Of a stretch of DNA of 54,097 nt, positions 1 to 10,117 are shown in pieces (within the stretch, counting starts at the first letter, position 1; each line of letters begins with the position of its first letter). This DNA comes from Methanomassiliicoccales archaeon (GTDB lineage Archaea > Thermoplasmatota > Thermoplasmata > RBG-16-68-12 > SOIM01), in assembly GCA_004377185.1 (NCBI GenBank), contig SOIM01000027.1, forward strand, positions 1 to 54,097. Direction: 5' to 3'. The notes beneath the pieces were generated by a model, which was given only the letters and a program-made list of their open reading frames with translations, was not told where the DNA came from and did not search any database. The translations under genes were made by a program, and so were the position numbers.

Positions 1-300
1 TTCGACGGACCGCAATCTCGCACGGAAAAGAGAAGGCCCTGAACGAAGCCTACCCCTAGCGAGGGAAAAGCTGAGGAGGTTTACAAGAGAAACCTCCGGA
101 ACGGTACCAGGAAGGGGACTACCGGAATCTTCCTACCCCAAAATACAGTATTGATCCATGCTAACAGAGGGTCTAAAAGGAAATGTCGTGAAGCATAGGG
201 AAATATGACAATTGCAGAGCTGAAGGCTCACTAACCCATCCCGAAACGATTTCGTAGAAATGGGTGGTTTCGGTGGCAGAGTGAGGGTGGGGAATTCCAT
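1..300 (+). other. possible group II intron domain I relic
   Basis: This stretch has no convincing protein frame. It is rich in short complementary blocks such as GGAGGTTT / AAACCTCC near 76-98, and contains phrases I associate with bacterial-type group II intron domain I, for example GAACGAAGCC at 42, GGAATCTTCCTACCCC at 124 and AAATGTCGTGAAG at 181. No domain V hairpin and no reverse transcriptase follow; a minus-strand ferredoxin gene begins at 331. If the reading is right, this is a truncated ribozyme fragment. The identification rests on remembered pattern similarity, not on a folded model, so it is tentative. Confidence 0.35.
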
Positions 301-330
301 GACGAAATCTTCAATGCTATTCTATCTTGT

Positions 331-996
331 TCAACCTCTCTCTACCAGAGATATTGCTTCTTCAGGACATGTGTTCATACACAACCCACATCCGAAGCAT
401 TTGTCTTGCCTGAATTCCAGATTGCCATCTATCAAAGTCCTAGCCTTGAACTGGCACCTTTCCACGCAAGTGCCACAGGATTTGCATCTATCCTCGTTTT
501 GATCTGCCACGTATTTTGAGCTGAATACGTGATCCTCGTAACCAAAGCGTATGGCAGCACTCAGAGAGTGACAGCAACATGAACAACAACTGCAGACATA
601 CTCTATCCTGTCCGTGCCCTCAAATACATAAGCCATGTGAACAAGACCTGCATCATACGTGCGCTTCATGGCTTCCAACGCTTCCTCAATAGTGATTTGT
701 TTTGCGTTATTCCTCTCGATATTCTGAATTGCTGTATCATTGATTCCAAGGCAGCCGTCCATTGGATCTATGCAGTTGCCAACCTTTTTCCTACAACCGC
801 ACTCCAATTGGGCTATTACTGTGGCCCTTTTCAGGATTTCCTCAAGCTCACTCAAGTCAAGTACCCTTTGTCTACCCCTTATGGAAGTATTCACAGGGAT
901 AGTGACCGCTGTCATCTTGCCAATGTAGTCTTTCTCGAGTTCTTCCCTTGTCCAGTCATTCTTCCCTGGAATCATCCAACATTCAATCCCACTCAA
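331..996 (-). CDS. 4Fe-4S ferredoxin-type protein (C-terminal part)
   Basis: 221-residue frame with two classical [4Fe-4S] motifs at the C-terminus (CKSCGTCVERC and CFGCGLCMNTCP) and additional cysteine clusters upstream (CGCRKKVGNC, a CSCCSCCC run), so it may carry further clusters. It is likely a cytoplasmic electron carrier or redox-enzyme partner. The first usable start is a TTG directly abutting an in-frame TAA of the preceding frame; an internal ATG exists at 975. The continuous frame upstream suggests the gene once extended to about 1239 and is now interrupted. Partner enzyme unknown. Confidence 0.7.
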   Translation of the reverse strand: MSGIECWMIPGKNDWTREELEKDYIGKMTAVTIPVNTSIRGRQRVLDLSELEEILKRATVIAQLECGCRKKVGNCIDPMDGCLGINDTAIQNIERNNAKQITIEEALEAMKRTYDAGLVHMAYVFEGTDRIEYVCSCCSCCCHSLSAAIRFGYEDHVFSSKYVADQNEDRCKSCGTCVERCQFKARTLIDGNLEFRQDKCFGCGLCMNTCPEEAISLVERG

Positions 997-1239
997 TTAC
1001 TTGAAGGTTATGGAGCCGATTACGGTGGGAATGATGAATCTCATTGCATCCTCAGCGGCTTCAAGGTTATCTCCGATCTTCCCACTTTTGACTTCGTTCA
1101 TATTGAAGTGCGACAGAAGTAATGCATACACGGGGAAATTATCAATCAGAAGTGTTTCAGGCATTCTGTCTTCGCAAAATGGTGAAATGAAACCTCCATA
1201 TATCATTCTGCCACCCGCATCGTTATCTGCGAAGTCCAA
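997..1239 (-). pseudogene. upstream piece of interrupted 4Fe-4S protein gene
   Basis: An 80-codon frame in exactly the same reading frame as the ferredoxin-type ORF at 331-996, separated from it only by the TAA at 997-999. It begins at a TTG without a visible ribosome site and is stopped upstream by a TGA; a short frame starting with ATG at about 1254 lies one base out of register, hinting at a frameshift too. Archaeal proteins with this C-terminal half usually carry a longer N-terminal region, so I read this as the N-terminal part of one gene broken by a stop. Sequencing error or a genuine separate small gene are alternatives. Confidence 0.4.
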
Positions 1240-1543
1240 TGGGTCCGTTGTTCAACATTTTTGAGGGTCAAACACCTTCGCTTCTTTCCCTCATTCATCG
1301 CATCTCGCCAGCTTCTCTTAGGAGCGAAGCAAGAATTCTAAACGTCTTAGGCATACGTCTAAAATACATTCCTCTATTGAATTGAAGTCCACGGCTTTCC
1401 ACAGGCTCTCTTCAACCTCTTCCGCCTACATGGCGAGTGGTGGCCTTCACCTTCACTATGGGGACCATCAAAGCAAAAGGAACTCATGAGCATCGGCAGT
1501 GATACAATCAAACCAATTCTCTAGACTTTCACACCCAGTATCT
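1240..1543. other. intergenic stretch without supported gene
   Basis: About 300 bases between two minus-strand genes. I see short open segments on the minus strand, interrupted by stops, but no start/ribosome-site combination and no clear hairpin terminator. Confidence 0.4.
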
Positions 1544-4500
1544 TCACTCTCCTGGTACTCTCCAGGTTCCGCTCACGCTCATGAATATCCAATATCCCTT
1601 CCCAGTCTCGAATTCCCTCAGCGGCGATCCTCCAGGATCGTTGGGGTCATACCACTTCCAAGGCGCCTTTCTATCGGTGGGATCATAGTGTAGGACAAGC
1701 ACATACAGGCCAGCCAAGCCGTGATTGTCAAGAATACCAGGTAGGGCGTTAACCTTGAAGTTTGGATAACCCACAAAGAACCATGCATCAGCACTTATTG
1801 TGAGATTTATCATAGTAGTCTTGGGAACTATGCCAACTGTAACAAAGCCCAGATTCTTCCTTTTCGAGATAACACGGATTCCCATCGTGTTGTCCACATC
1901 GGTCAAAGAACCCCCGATTCCAGGAGTCCATCTCAGCCACATGGCCGTTGCTGAATCGTAGACCGCCACTTCTCTTATTTCAACAGATATCGCATCGAAA
2001 ACTGCTTCCACGGACGTGTTGTTCAGTTGGAACGGAATCGAAATGTCGTTCGTACCCTTGTGCAGTTGGTTGTAGAACTTCCCGACTTTATTGGTATTGG
2101 TTTCAGACATCCCACTGGTTATGTTGATTGCTCTGACCACGTAGTAGTAGTTGTTTGGATTTGTAGCAGTACCAGATATGTCATGGTATGGTGGCGCGGT
2201 GACCTGGTCGTACGGAATATTGAAGTTAAACCCGTCGACGGTAGGTGCCCGGAAGATGTTGAACCAGACATCAGGTTTGGGATCTGCAACCGTCCAATTC
2301 AGTTTGAGTCTGTCACCCACAATGGTTATCCAGAACTCCTCAGGTGTATCCGGAGGTAACGCTGGGTACAGATTCCTGCCTGCTGCCCAGACCATGGCGT
2401 TGTAGAGCATCTGCCTGTCATCGTCGCTAGATAGCATCTCCATGAAGCTTGTGAGATATATTCCTCGGTAGCTTGCATTGTCGTTCGCAATCACAGCGCC
2501 AAAAGGTGGCGGGGGTGTTGCATCGGCCAGATATTCTCCACCTTCCAGAAGGATACTGGGGACCCATCCGTTAGGATCAGGCACTGACAATCCAGGAGTG
2601 CAAGAAAGACCGCTTCCTGTGAAGAACGGGTCAGGCATCTGGAAGAACACTGAATGTTTTGGTTGAAGCTGTTGATACGTCCAGACTCCTGCGGTATTTG
2701 TGAACGGTGCTGTGGAATCTATCCCGAACATGGGTGCGAGCAGGTTGTTGTTGGGCAGATGCATGGTGCTCAGTGTCAGTCCAGTTCCAACAATTCCGTG
2801 CTCCATCGTTTGGACATAGGTTTGGATCGCATCTATCTCCGAAAGAGTGAACTCTGCTGTCGGAAGCATGGTGGAGTTGGAGCTCGATATCACCAGCACG
2901 TCCGCGCTTGAGTTGATCAATTCCATAAGGGTGATGTCTTCCTTGTCCAGATAGGTGTAGTTGATGTCAATCGGATGCGGACCGTATGTGGCCCAATTCG
3001 TACTGATTTCATCCCAAGGAGCTAGTACAGGATTGTCCGTTCCCCATGAGTCCAGGATGACCACAATGACCAAATCTGGATCGATAACCTCGATGTTCTT
3101 GCAGACCTCGTTATTGAGTGTGTTTATTTCCCACCTTACTGGCCAAGCTCTCATGCACACGTAGTACGTCTCAGGTATGGGCGAATCTGGAGGGTCCCAG
3201 GTGAGGGTTACGTTCTTGGATTCGCCTATATCAAGAGAAGGAATGTTCCTCTGGTCCACAATAAAGCCGTCCACTGTGAGGTAGACATCGATTCCTTGGG
3301 CCGCATTGTCCTCGAAGACATTTCCGAGATTTGTAAGAGTGGCTGTGATGTCAACTGCAAAAGGTCTGACACGATTTGGAACTGTGAGATTCGATAGTGC
3401 AACATCATGGACTCCAGAATCATATCCAGTCCAAACCATGGCGTTGTAGAGCAACTGCTTATCGTACCAGTTAGAGTTCTTCTCCACGAAGTTGGTTATG
3501 TAGGCGGCCTTATAGACACCTGGGTCGTGGGTGATGACGGTCGCGTTGTTGTCCGGATGCGCCATGGCTTTATATTCCCCGCCGTCGAGAAGGTCGGCGG
3601 TCCAATTCAGTGGAATCCAATAATCGTGGTATGGAGGATAAGGGGGATCGACAACATAAATACCCGGAGCGCAGGTCGTCCCATCCTCTGTGTCATAGCC
3701 GACCGGTATGCGGTAGAACAGGGGATGCATCTCTATTGGATTGATGATGCTGAGGTTGTAGAGTCCAGTCAAGTATGTATACAGATTCCCAGCCTTCAAA
3801 CCGAACAAGGGTCCAAAGGCATAGCCGTGTTCAGGCAACTTCTCCCAGTCAAGAGTCAAACCCGTCCCTATCAGTCCGTGACCTTCCTGGATGTATCTTC
3901 TAATGGCATTCCGTTCGTTGTATGAAAAATAATACCCCCACCCGGCTGGGTTATCCATGTAACCAGATCTTGAGCTTGAGATTAGGAGAACGTCTGCATA
4001 TGAATCGACCAGTTCTTCATATGATATCCTCTCCTTGTTGAATCGTGTGTAGTTGATGTCTATCCTAATGTCTCCAAGAAGAGTCCAGTTCTCGGTCAAG
4101 TAGTCCCAAGGCGCTTCATGCGCGAAATCCGTACCCCAGGAATCCAGGATGTAGACCTGGACAGGTACGTCATCCGTGATCTCAACCGGCATGCATGCTT
4201 CGTTGTTGCTCGGGTCCTCGTCCGTGATGCCGACAATCTCTGCATACGTGCATAGCTGATACGTTCCCAGTGCAGACGGGGTCCAAGTGAAATACAAATG
4301 CGACCTTTCCAAGTGGACAAGACTCGAGATGTTCTTCGTGTCTATGACGCTTCCATCAACTTTCAAATCAACACGTATGGTTGACAAATCCTTCTTGCCG
4401 ACGTTGGCCACGGTTGATCTGATGTTCACGGGGAAGAATGGCTCGGCAAATCTTGGAGCATTTATCGACGCTTCCACATCGTAGTCGAACACCTCGAATT

Positions 4501-6691
4501 GTGACCAGACAAAGGTATTGTAGAGTAGTTGCTTCTCATCGAAGTTGGGCATTACGTCCGCGACGATGGAGATCATGACATTTCCTTTGTATATCACAAC
4601 AGCAGCGGTCCAAATCGGATCTCCGTTCGGATACGTTCCTGTCGATTTCGCACAATACTGTCCGCCCTCCAGATCGGAATCGTTCCAGGCCCAGTCATTG
4701 GACGGCAACATAGTTGGACCAAAGGCATTCAGGAACGTGCTGCTGACATTTCTGAAGATGGGGTGATTTGTGCATTCGGGAAACACCCGGATGCTATTGG
4801 CATCACCACCTATCCAGAACGGTCGATCAACTATCCCAACCAGATCTACCAATCCATTGTTATTCGAAATATTTGAGTTGAAAGCGGACCCAATGGTCAC
4901 AAACCCATGCCCTTCTCTCGTCCACCTCTGAATTGCCGCAATCTCCTCATCATCCAGTTCTGTTCCTATAGGCTCAACAAAGTAATAGCCTGACCCAGAG
5001 AGAACCAAGACATCCGCTCCAGTTCCAGCTATTGCCTCGTAAGTAATGGGATGAATGTTCAAGGAGGTGTAATCAATCTCAACGACGTCCTCACCGTGCA
5101 GATACCAGTTGGCATTCAGATAGTCCCAGGTCTCAATCGGTCCAGGCTTTTGAGTGCCGTAAGACCTCAAAATGGCAATCTTGGAGTAGTTACGCGCGGT
5201 GACATTGACTTGCCTGCAACGATAGTTGTTCCAAAGAACCGTCTCCCTGGAAACGGGAGTGGTCTCAATGCAGATGTCGTAGACACCTATCCCCGGTGGA
5301 TTCCACGAGAAGGTCACGGTAGTGTTTTCCTCGCTGGCAAGATATGGAATCGTTTGTTTGTCGATTGTGGTCCCATTCTGAGTGAGGTTGACCTCAATGT
5401 TGTACTCATCCTTCATTGCAATGTTGGACGCTCGGGCACTGATGTTTCTTGGTTCAAGAAACACATAATCCGGCAGGTCCGTCAGCTCAGTGACGGCGAT
5501 ATCATGTTCCAACACCTCTCCATAAACAGCTAGGTCATCTATGAACCATCCGAAGAACATATTGCCCAGCTCGTCCATAGTGTCGAATTTGAACTTGAGC
5601 TGCACCAGCTCTCCAGCATAATCCGACAGATTCAGATTCAGCTTTCTCCAGTAGGTATCGGTGCCCTTCTCGGTTGAAATCAGATGCCACCCCTGATCAT
5701 CTTGCAGAAACACTTGAGAGACGTCGACACCGTCAACCGGTTCACGAGCAAGATGATGCCATTGAGTCATCGCCAGACTGGTTCCCTTTCGGGCATCTAT
5801 CCAAGGAGTGATAAGTTCTCCCCAGTTTCTGGTCGAGACGAAGGGAGCTCCTGACTGGTTCGTATAGTAGAAGCACTGCCAATCCCCGAACCAATCAAGT
5901 CTGTGGCCGTACCACCAGGATATGCGTTCGCTGTGGTAGAAAGGCATGTCGTTCACATTGTTTATGCAATCCTCCTCTCCTTGACTCATGTGCCACAACC
6001 CGTCGGGATGAACCCCTCCATCATCCCCTCCGGTGAATGTCCAGTTCCCTTGCCCGTGCTCCATATCATCATAGAAGAATCTTCTATTGATGTCTATCGT
6101 TCTTGAGCAGGCTGGAAGACCCGTTGTAGTGCTGGCAGAACTGCTGATGTTTCCATCTTCGATACAGACCCTCAATTCTCTATCCGTAAGGTTCTGAGTC
6201 GGATCAAAGTCAAGATCCAGGTATATCATGAAATACCTTGTCTGGCCCTGGTCTATGACCACTAGCTCCCCAGCTTCGGGTCCAGCGCATTCCACCATTA
6301 TGCCGTTGGGGGGGAGAAGATAGGGTGAACTGGCGTCTTCTGCGATGATGCACTCCGCGAAGCTCATGTTCTCATCGTAGTTCCTGTCATCCCAAGCAAA
6401 GGTTCTGTTGATCCCTTCAGGCGGGAATTCATAGACATCCACGGTTATGTTGTTCAGGGTTATGTCCGCCCCCTCTGCTTCGAGAGCAAGCCAGAGCATA
6501 GTGAGATTCACGTCCCCTTGGAAGGTGTTAGTCCATGGGGCCATGCTTTTCCAGGTCACATTCAGAGTTCCAGCCACCGTGGGTGGAGCTTCGACAGTCA
6601 TTGGTCCAAAGCTCAAAATGGCTGCAAATACAATAGAGACCGCTATCGATGTTGACACTACCTTCCCTATCCATGCAACAGTCCCTCTCAT
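1544..6691 (-). CDS. giant secreted CARDB/amidotransferase-like repeat surface protein
   Basis: About 1,715 residues. An N-terminal signal segment (VVSTSIAVSIVFAAILSFG) is followed by a jelly-roll-like domain, then three tandem units, each made of a CARDB-like beta domain (containing a V-L-TWxP pattern) followed by a class I amidotransferase-like domain starting with ILDSWGTD or the variant ILRSYGTQ and ending in a GHGLIGTGLTL-type strand. A fibronectin III-like domain and a C-terminal beta domain (starting NDISIPFQL) close the protein. The last domain resembles the end of the protein at 53572-54097. Many N-glycosylation sequons (NxT/S) fit an exported archaeal surface protein. I place the start at the ATG at 6691, six bases after GGAGG, rather than at the upstream TTG at 6712. 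Function likely adhesion or cell-surface binding; enzyme activity of the repeated domains is not evident. Confidence 0.85.
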   Translation of the reverse strand: MRGTVAWIGKVVSTSIAVSIVFAAILSFGPMTVEAPPTVAGTLNVTWKSMAPWTNTFQGDVNLTMLWLALEAEGADITLNNITVDVYEFPPEGINRTFAWDDRNYDENMSFAECIIAEDASSPYLLPPNGIMVECAGPEAGELVVIDQGQTRYFMIYLDLDFDPTQNLTDRELRVCIEDGNISSSASTTTGLPACSRTIDINRRFFYDDMEHGQGNWTFTGGDDGGVHPDGLWHMSQGEEDCINNVNDMPFYHSERISWWYGHRLDWFGDWQCFYYTNQSGAPFVSTRNWGELITPWIDARKGTSLAMTQWHHLAREPVDGVDVSQVFLQDDQGWHLISTEKGTDTYWRKLNLNLSDYAGELVQLKFKFDTMDELGNMFFGWFIDDLAVYGEVLEHDIAVTELTDLPDYVFLEPRNISARASNIAMKDEYNIEVNLTQNGTTIDKQTIPYLASEENTTVTFSWNPPGIGVYDICIETTPVSRETVLWNNYRCRQVNVTARNYSKIAILRSYGTQKPGPIETWDYLNANWYLHGEDVVEIDYTSLNIHPITYEAIAGTGADVLVLSGSGYYFVEPIGTELDDEEIAAIQRWTREGHGFVTIGSAFNSNISNNNGLVDLVGIVDRPFWIGGDANSIRVFPECTNHPIFRNVSSTFLNAFGPTMLPSNDWAWNDSDLEGGQYCAKSTGTYPNGDPIWTAAVVIYKGNVMISIVADVMPNFDEKQLLYNTFVWSQFEVFDYDVEASINAPRFAEPFFPVNIRSTVANVGKKDLSTIRVDLKVDGSVIDTKNISSLVHLERSHLYFTWTPSALGTYQLCTYAEIVGITDEDPSNNEACMPVEITDDVPVQVYILDSWGTDFAHEAPWDYLTENWTLLGDIRIDINYTRFNKERISYEELVDSYADVLLISSSRSGYMDNPAGWGYYFSYNERNAIRRYIQEGHGLIGTGLTLDWEKLPEHGYAFGPLFGLKAGNLYTYLTGLYNLSIINPIEMHPLFYRIPVGYDTEDGTTCAPGIYVVDPPYPPYHDYWIPLNWTADLLDGGEYKAMAHPDNNATVITHDPGVYKAAYITNFVEKNSNWYDKQLLYNAMVWTGYDSGVHDVALSNLTVPNRVRPFAVDITATLTNLGNVFEDNAAQGIDVYLTVDGFIVDQRNIPSLDIGESKNVTLTWDPPDSPIPETYYVCMRAWPVRWEINTLNNEVCKNIEVIDPDLVIVVILDSWGTDNPVLAPWDEISTNWATYGPHPIDINYTYLDKEDITLMELINSSADVLVISSSNSTMLPTAEFTLSEIDAIQTYVQTMEHGIVGTGLTLSTMHLPNNNLLAPMFGIDSTAPFTNTAGVWTYQQLQPKHSVFFQMPDPFFTGSGLSCTPGLSVPDPNGWVPSILLEGGEYLADATPPPPFGAVIANDNASYRGIYLTSFMEMLSSDDDRQMLYNAMVWAAGRNLYPALPPDTPEEFWITIVGDRLKLNWTVADPKPDVWFNIFRAPTVDGFNFNIPYDQVTAPPYHDISGTATNPNNYYYVVRAINITSGMSETNTNKVGKFYNQLHKGTNDISIPFQLNNTSVEAVFDAISVEIREVAVYDSATAMWLRWTPGIGGSLTDVDNTMGIRVISKRKNLGFVTVGIVPKTTMINLTISADAWFFVGYPNFKVNALPGILDNHGLAGLYVLVLHYDPTDRKAPWKWYDPNDPGGSPLREFETGKGYWIFMSVSGTWRVPGE

Positions 6692-6910
6692 TCTAGCCTC
6701 CTCCAGGCCCAACCTCGCCAGGTAATCTGACGCGTTCTGTCAGAGAAAATCTATCGTGATGTGGATTATATATAGATATTGGAGCAAAGTTTTGACTCCT
6801 TAGAATTCCACGCCGATATGCCCTCGGTTATTGAGAGTATCTAAGAAATCCGAATTCTGTTTGGTGTTGACATGTGAAGTAAACCCTATTATGGGCTAGG
6901 AGAAACTAAT

Positions 6911-7221
6911 CATACGATCAAATCGAGCCTGACACACTCAACCTCAAATCCAAGGGAAGATGGATAACCGCATACCTGAGCGCAGAGAACGCATCCATAT
7001 ATGACATAGACATATCATCCATTCTCCTTCAGGACACCCTAATACCGGAGAGATAGGACTACCAAGACGACATATTATTGCTCAAATTCAACCGCAAAGA
7101 ATTCAAGGACACGGTGGTGGTAGGCGACTCAATCGAGATTAAGATAAGCGGGAAGTGGGAGGACGGGAGCGACTTCGAGGCATATGATTACATCAGAGTG
7201 ATAGATCCTGGAATAGAATAG
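6911..7221 (+). pseudogene. decayed C-terminal domain of a secreted protein
   Basis: Reading in the frame of position 6922 gives a domain starting IEPDTLNLKSKGRWIT and ending in RVIDPGIE before TAG at 7219-7221, with an internal TAG at 7054-7056 and no start codon upstream. The same domain, starting IDPDTLNLKSRGKWIT, forms the C-terminus of the secreted protein at 50604-52208. This is therefore a 5'-truncated, stop-interrupted relic of a paralogous secreted protein. It lies head to head with the giant surface protein gene. Confidence 0.75.
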
Positions 7222-7384
7222 TTCAACCCATCGTTTTGGGAAGTTGTATCCCTTTTGCCCGATCCGAGGAAATGTCTTCCTTCAATGAGTATGACGATAT
7301 TTCTTCACTATTGCAAAGGCTAGAATGAAAAACTTTACTTAGTTTCATATACCCCCAGTTCATTGAAGCTGGTGGAGGATTCAA

Positions 7385-8821
7385 GTGGGGGAATTATCGG
7401 ATAATATAGAGGGCATAGGTCCTGTGACCGAAAGCAGACTCGCCAATGCAGGAATAGCGACCTTGGTGGAATTGGGGGATATGAACGTTCAGGAAATGCA
7501 CGAAGCAACAGGAATCAGCGCAAGCAAGCTCAAGTCTTGGAAGGCCATGGCCATGCTCCAATCGATTGAAGGCGTAGACAGGCAGTTCGCGGAAGCGTTA
7601 GTGAAGATGGGGATATTCGATTTCAGAGGACTAGCAGAGACCGATCCAAATATGATTGTGGAAAGACTGGACTACTATCAAAGCATAGGCACGATCCCCA
7701 ACACCGCCACTCTGGACGAAGTTGGAGATTGGCAGGTGTCAGCAACTGTTCTGCAGCGTGAAAGGGAGATATTTGAGCCCGCACTGCTTCCTTTCGAAGT
7801 GGACGTTGTTTGGGAAACGATGACCTGCAGAGGCATACGCAACTACTACGAAGCGCCCGACCACAAATGCAGGTGGTTCCACCAATTCGGACCTTTTCAT
7901 GCCTATGATGTTGAGGTCGAAGACATAATGAGCGGAGAGACGGGGTACATGCGTGCATACTACGCGGGCAGAAGGTATCAGATTCCTGAGCTGCTTTCAG
8001 GATGCAGAAAGGCGCCCATCATGTCCGTAGGCCTGAACCCGAATCTGAGGGCCGTAAAGGACCCCAAGAGGATATACCCGTATTTTGACGACATTCAGCA
8101 GTACGCCAAGCACTTCAGGTACAGAACGACATACAAGTACAGCATTGATGATGTCTGCTATGATGAGCATTACGAAGATCCTCCGGGGTACGCGGTCTTC
8201 GAAATGGACGAGTTCATTCCGTTGCAAAAGGAGAATGTTTCAATGTACAAGGAGTACGACAAGATTCTGAAGACATTTGCACAAGGGGTCGGTATCACAG
8301 ACTCGAATCTCGCTCTCGCTGAGGACGTTTCTTACTACAACTTCGTTGCGTGTCATTCTCCGAGGTGGGATATGGATACTGAGACCGAGGTGGGAATAAC
8401 AGACGAGTGCTTCAAGAAGCGGGGATTCTTTTTGAGGCAACTTGAACAAAGCTCTCCAAAGGTCGTAATTCTCTTTGGCGAGCCTATCATGGAGAGCTTT
8501 GTTGAGAATTTTGGTGACAAGTTCGAGGGCGAAGCCCCGAAACCTAGCGACACTTATGGGAAGACCCTGGAGAACAACAACTACCTCATGAACTTGAACG
8601 AAAACAGAATGAGGGTGATTTTTTCCCCTCATCCCACAGGCGCTCGATACTGGTACTCATACTATGACGCACTCAACAAGATCGTCGATGTGTTGAGTGA
8701 TGAATACAACAACGGATACATTGCTTACGATGAGAACTTGAAGCATCTCAAAAGGAGCGAAGGGGACTGCAAGTTTTGCAAGAACGATATATTCTTCATC
8801 GGGGAATGCAAATACAGATAG
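7385..8821 (+). CDS. helix-hairpin-helix plus uracil-DNA-glycosylase-like protein
   Basis: 478 residues. The first about 100 residues contain two helix-hairpin-helix-like DNA-binding units (IEGIGPVTESRLANAGI; SIEGVDRQFAEALVKMGI). The central and C-terminal part has the order of motifs of the uracil-DNA glycosylase fold: a SVGLNPN loop near residue 214 (compare the GxxPG loop), an ACHSPR segment near 321, a CFKKRGFFLRQLE...PKVVILFGE helix-strand near 340-360 (typical of family 4/5 enzymes), and a SPHPTG loop near 417 in place of the usual HPS/HPA. The tail CKFC...GEC could bind metal. GTG start with GGAGG about eight bases upstream. A role in DNA repair or in recognising modified DNA is inference; the fold assignment is moderate. 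Confidence 0.6.
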   Translation: MGELSDNIEGIGPVTESRLANAGIATLVELGDMNVQEMHEATGISASKLKSWKAMAMLQSIEGVDRQFAEALVKMGIFDFRGLAETDPNMIVERLDYYQSIGTIPNTATLDEVGDWQVSATVLQREREIFEPALLPFEVDVVWETMTCRGIRNYYEAPDHKCRWFHQFGPFHAYDVEVEDIMSGETGYMRAYYAGRRYQIPELLSGCRKAPIMSVGLNPNLRAVKDPKRIYPYFDDIQQYAKHFRYRTTYKYSIDDVCYDEHYEDPPGYAVFEMDEFIPLQKENVSMYKEYDKILKTFAQGVGITDSNLALAEDVSYYNFVACHSPRWDMDTETEVGITDECFKKRGFFLRQLEQSSPKVVILFGEPIMESFVENFGDKFEGEAPKPSDTYGKTLENNNYLMNLNENRMRVIFSPHPTGARYWYSYYDALNKIVDVLSDEYNNGYIAYDENLKHLKRSEGDCKFCKNDIFFIGECKYR

Positions 8822-9862
8822 GATGATATGCGAGCTTTTCCCAACGGCTAGCTGACCCGTGCCCTCGCCGATGCATTATCTCTTCAAACAACATGAGATT
8901 CAAAAAAAAATGTGGGGGTGAGATTCCGGCCAATTCCATCTTGTTGAGGACGTTCTCACGTGACGCCCTTGCTCCCTCTTTTCTGTTCTAGTTTCTTGCT
9001 TCTATTTCTTCTTGTCAGCCGCGGATTGTGTTCTGCTCTTGAAACCCTGGTTCTTTCCGGTCCGGTCGGCATGGTTGTGCATTCTTCGCGCGGCATCTTT
9101 CGTCATCCCTGTTTTTTTTTGGCCATGTTTCTTGATTATTTGTCAGCGGTATTGAAACATTGTGATGAGGATGCCAGAAGACAGAGAGCCCTTCCAAACT
9201 TAACACATTTAACGCGGTTGATAATGGACTTCGACATTCATGCCCTCAAAGAAACAATTCCCTTACCATGATTGCCCTAGTGGACTGAAATCTCAGTTTT
9301 GAATCCAACACCCAGTTTCGCTTTCTTGTAACACGAATGCACTCTTCAGGGACGGAAGGTTGTCGAGAGTGGCCAGAACGACATCCAACAGCGGATGAGG
9401 GGGGTATGCAGACCCAGACACAATCAAGAGCATTCAGCTTATGAACAGCTAATGGTAATGACTATCATGACAATTTCGATGTGCTCTCCCGACCTTCCTC
9501 GCGCCCAGGACTATCGCCGAACCAAGCACAAGCAGAAGTTCGAATGGGTTCGAAGCCTCAGTCAGGATTGGAAGAATCTTCAATTCAAGACTTCTTCGAC
9601 AGTTTCCATCAGCAACTCCGGGCCATTTGTTATTGGATTGTGCGTAATCAGTACTTTTTAGCTTGTTTGCCTCTTGGCCCCATCTTCGTAGCGAGAAATG
9701 TCGCTCTCCAATGAGAAGTACGACGATTGTGTCTCTTCGCTAAGAGAGACACTAACATGACAGAATCGAGAGCGATGTACAGTAGTTTCTTTCGCCCGCA
9801 AGACGCATTGTCTCCCTGGAACAATAGACCGGAGACCTGAGCGGGGGGAGGTAGGTGCCAAG
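8822..9862. other. long stretch without a supported gene
   Basis: About 1 kb with only short spurious frames. The one structure I see is an imperfect hairpin at 9729-9752 (GTGTCTCTT / AAGAGAGACAC, four-base loop) about 110 bases before the small gene at 9863. It is not followed by a T-tract, so a terminator is not supported. Confidence 0.4.
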
Positions 9863-10042
9863 GTGTCGAAGGAATTCATCTCTGGCGCGGAGAGTCTCTT
9901 GAATCTATTCATGAAGAGGCTCACCGAGAACGGTGGAGTCTGCGCAGACTGCAAGAAGAGGATCGGTGAGCTGTACGAGACGCTGAAGGAAAGGATCAGG
10001 GACAAGAAGCTGGAGAAGTTGGAGTTGGAGTTGGAGCTGTGA
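9863..10042 (+). CDS. 59-residue coiled-coil protein with CxxC
   Basis: Small frame starting at GTG with a GGGGGGAGG ribosome-binding stretch shortly upstream. The product has a helical N-terminus, one CADC pair in the middle and a charged Lys/Glu coiled-coil tail ending in repeated LEL units. No family recognised. The single CxxC could form half of a metal site in a dimer. It precedes a membrane protein gene on the same strand by about 75 bases, so the two may be co-transcribed. Confidence 0.5.
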   Translation: MSKEFISGAESLLNLFMKRLTENGGVCADCKKRIGELYETLKERIRDKKLEKLELELEL

Positions 10043-10117
10043 GTCCAAGGTTCTCAACTCAAAACCTTTTTAGAGCACATGTGGATTAAGTATCAGAAAC
10101 AAGAGGTGGGATATGAT

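Noticed and set aside
8960..9271. 103-codon frame with hydrophobic start
   Set aside because: No ribosome site, odd composition, and no recognisable domain; likely chance.
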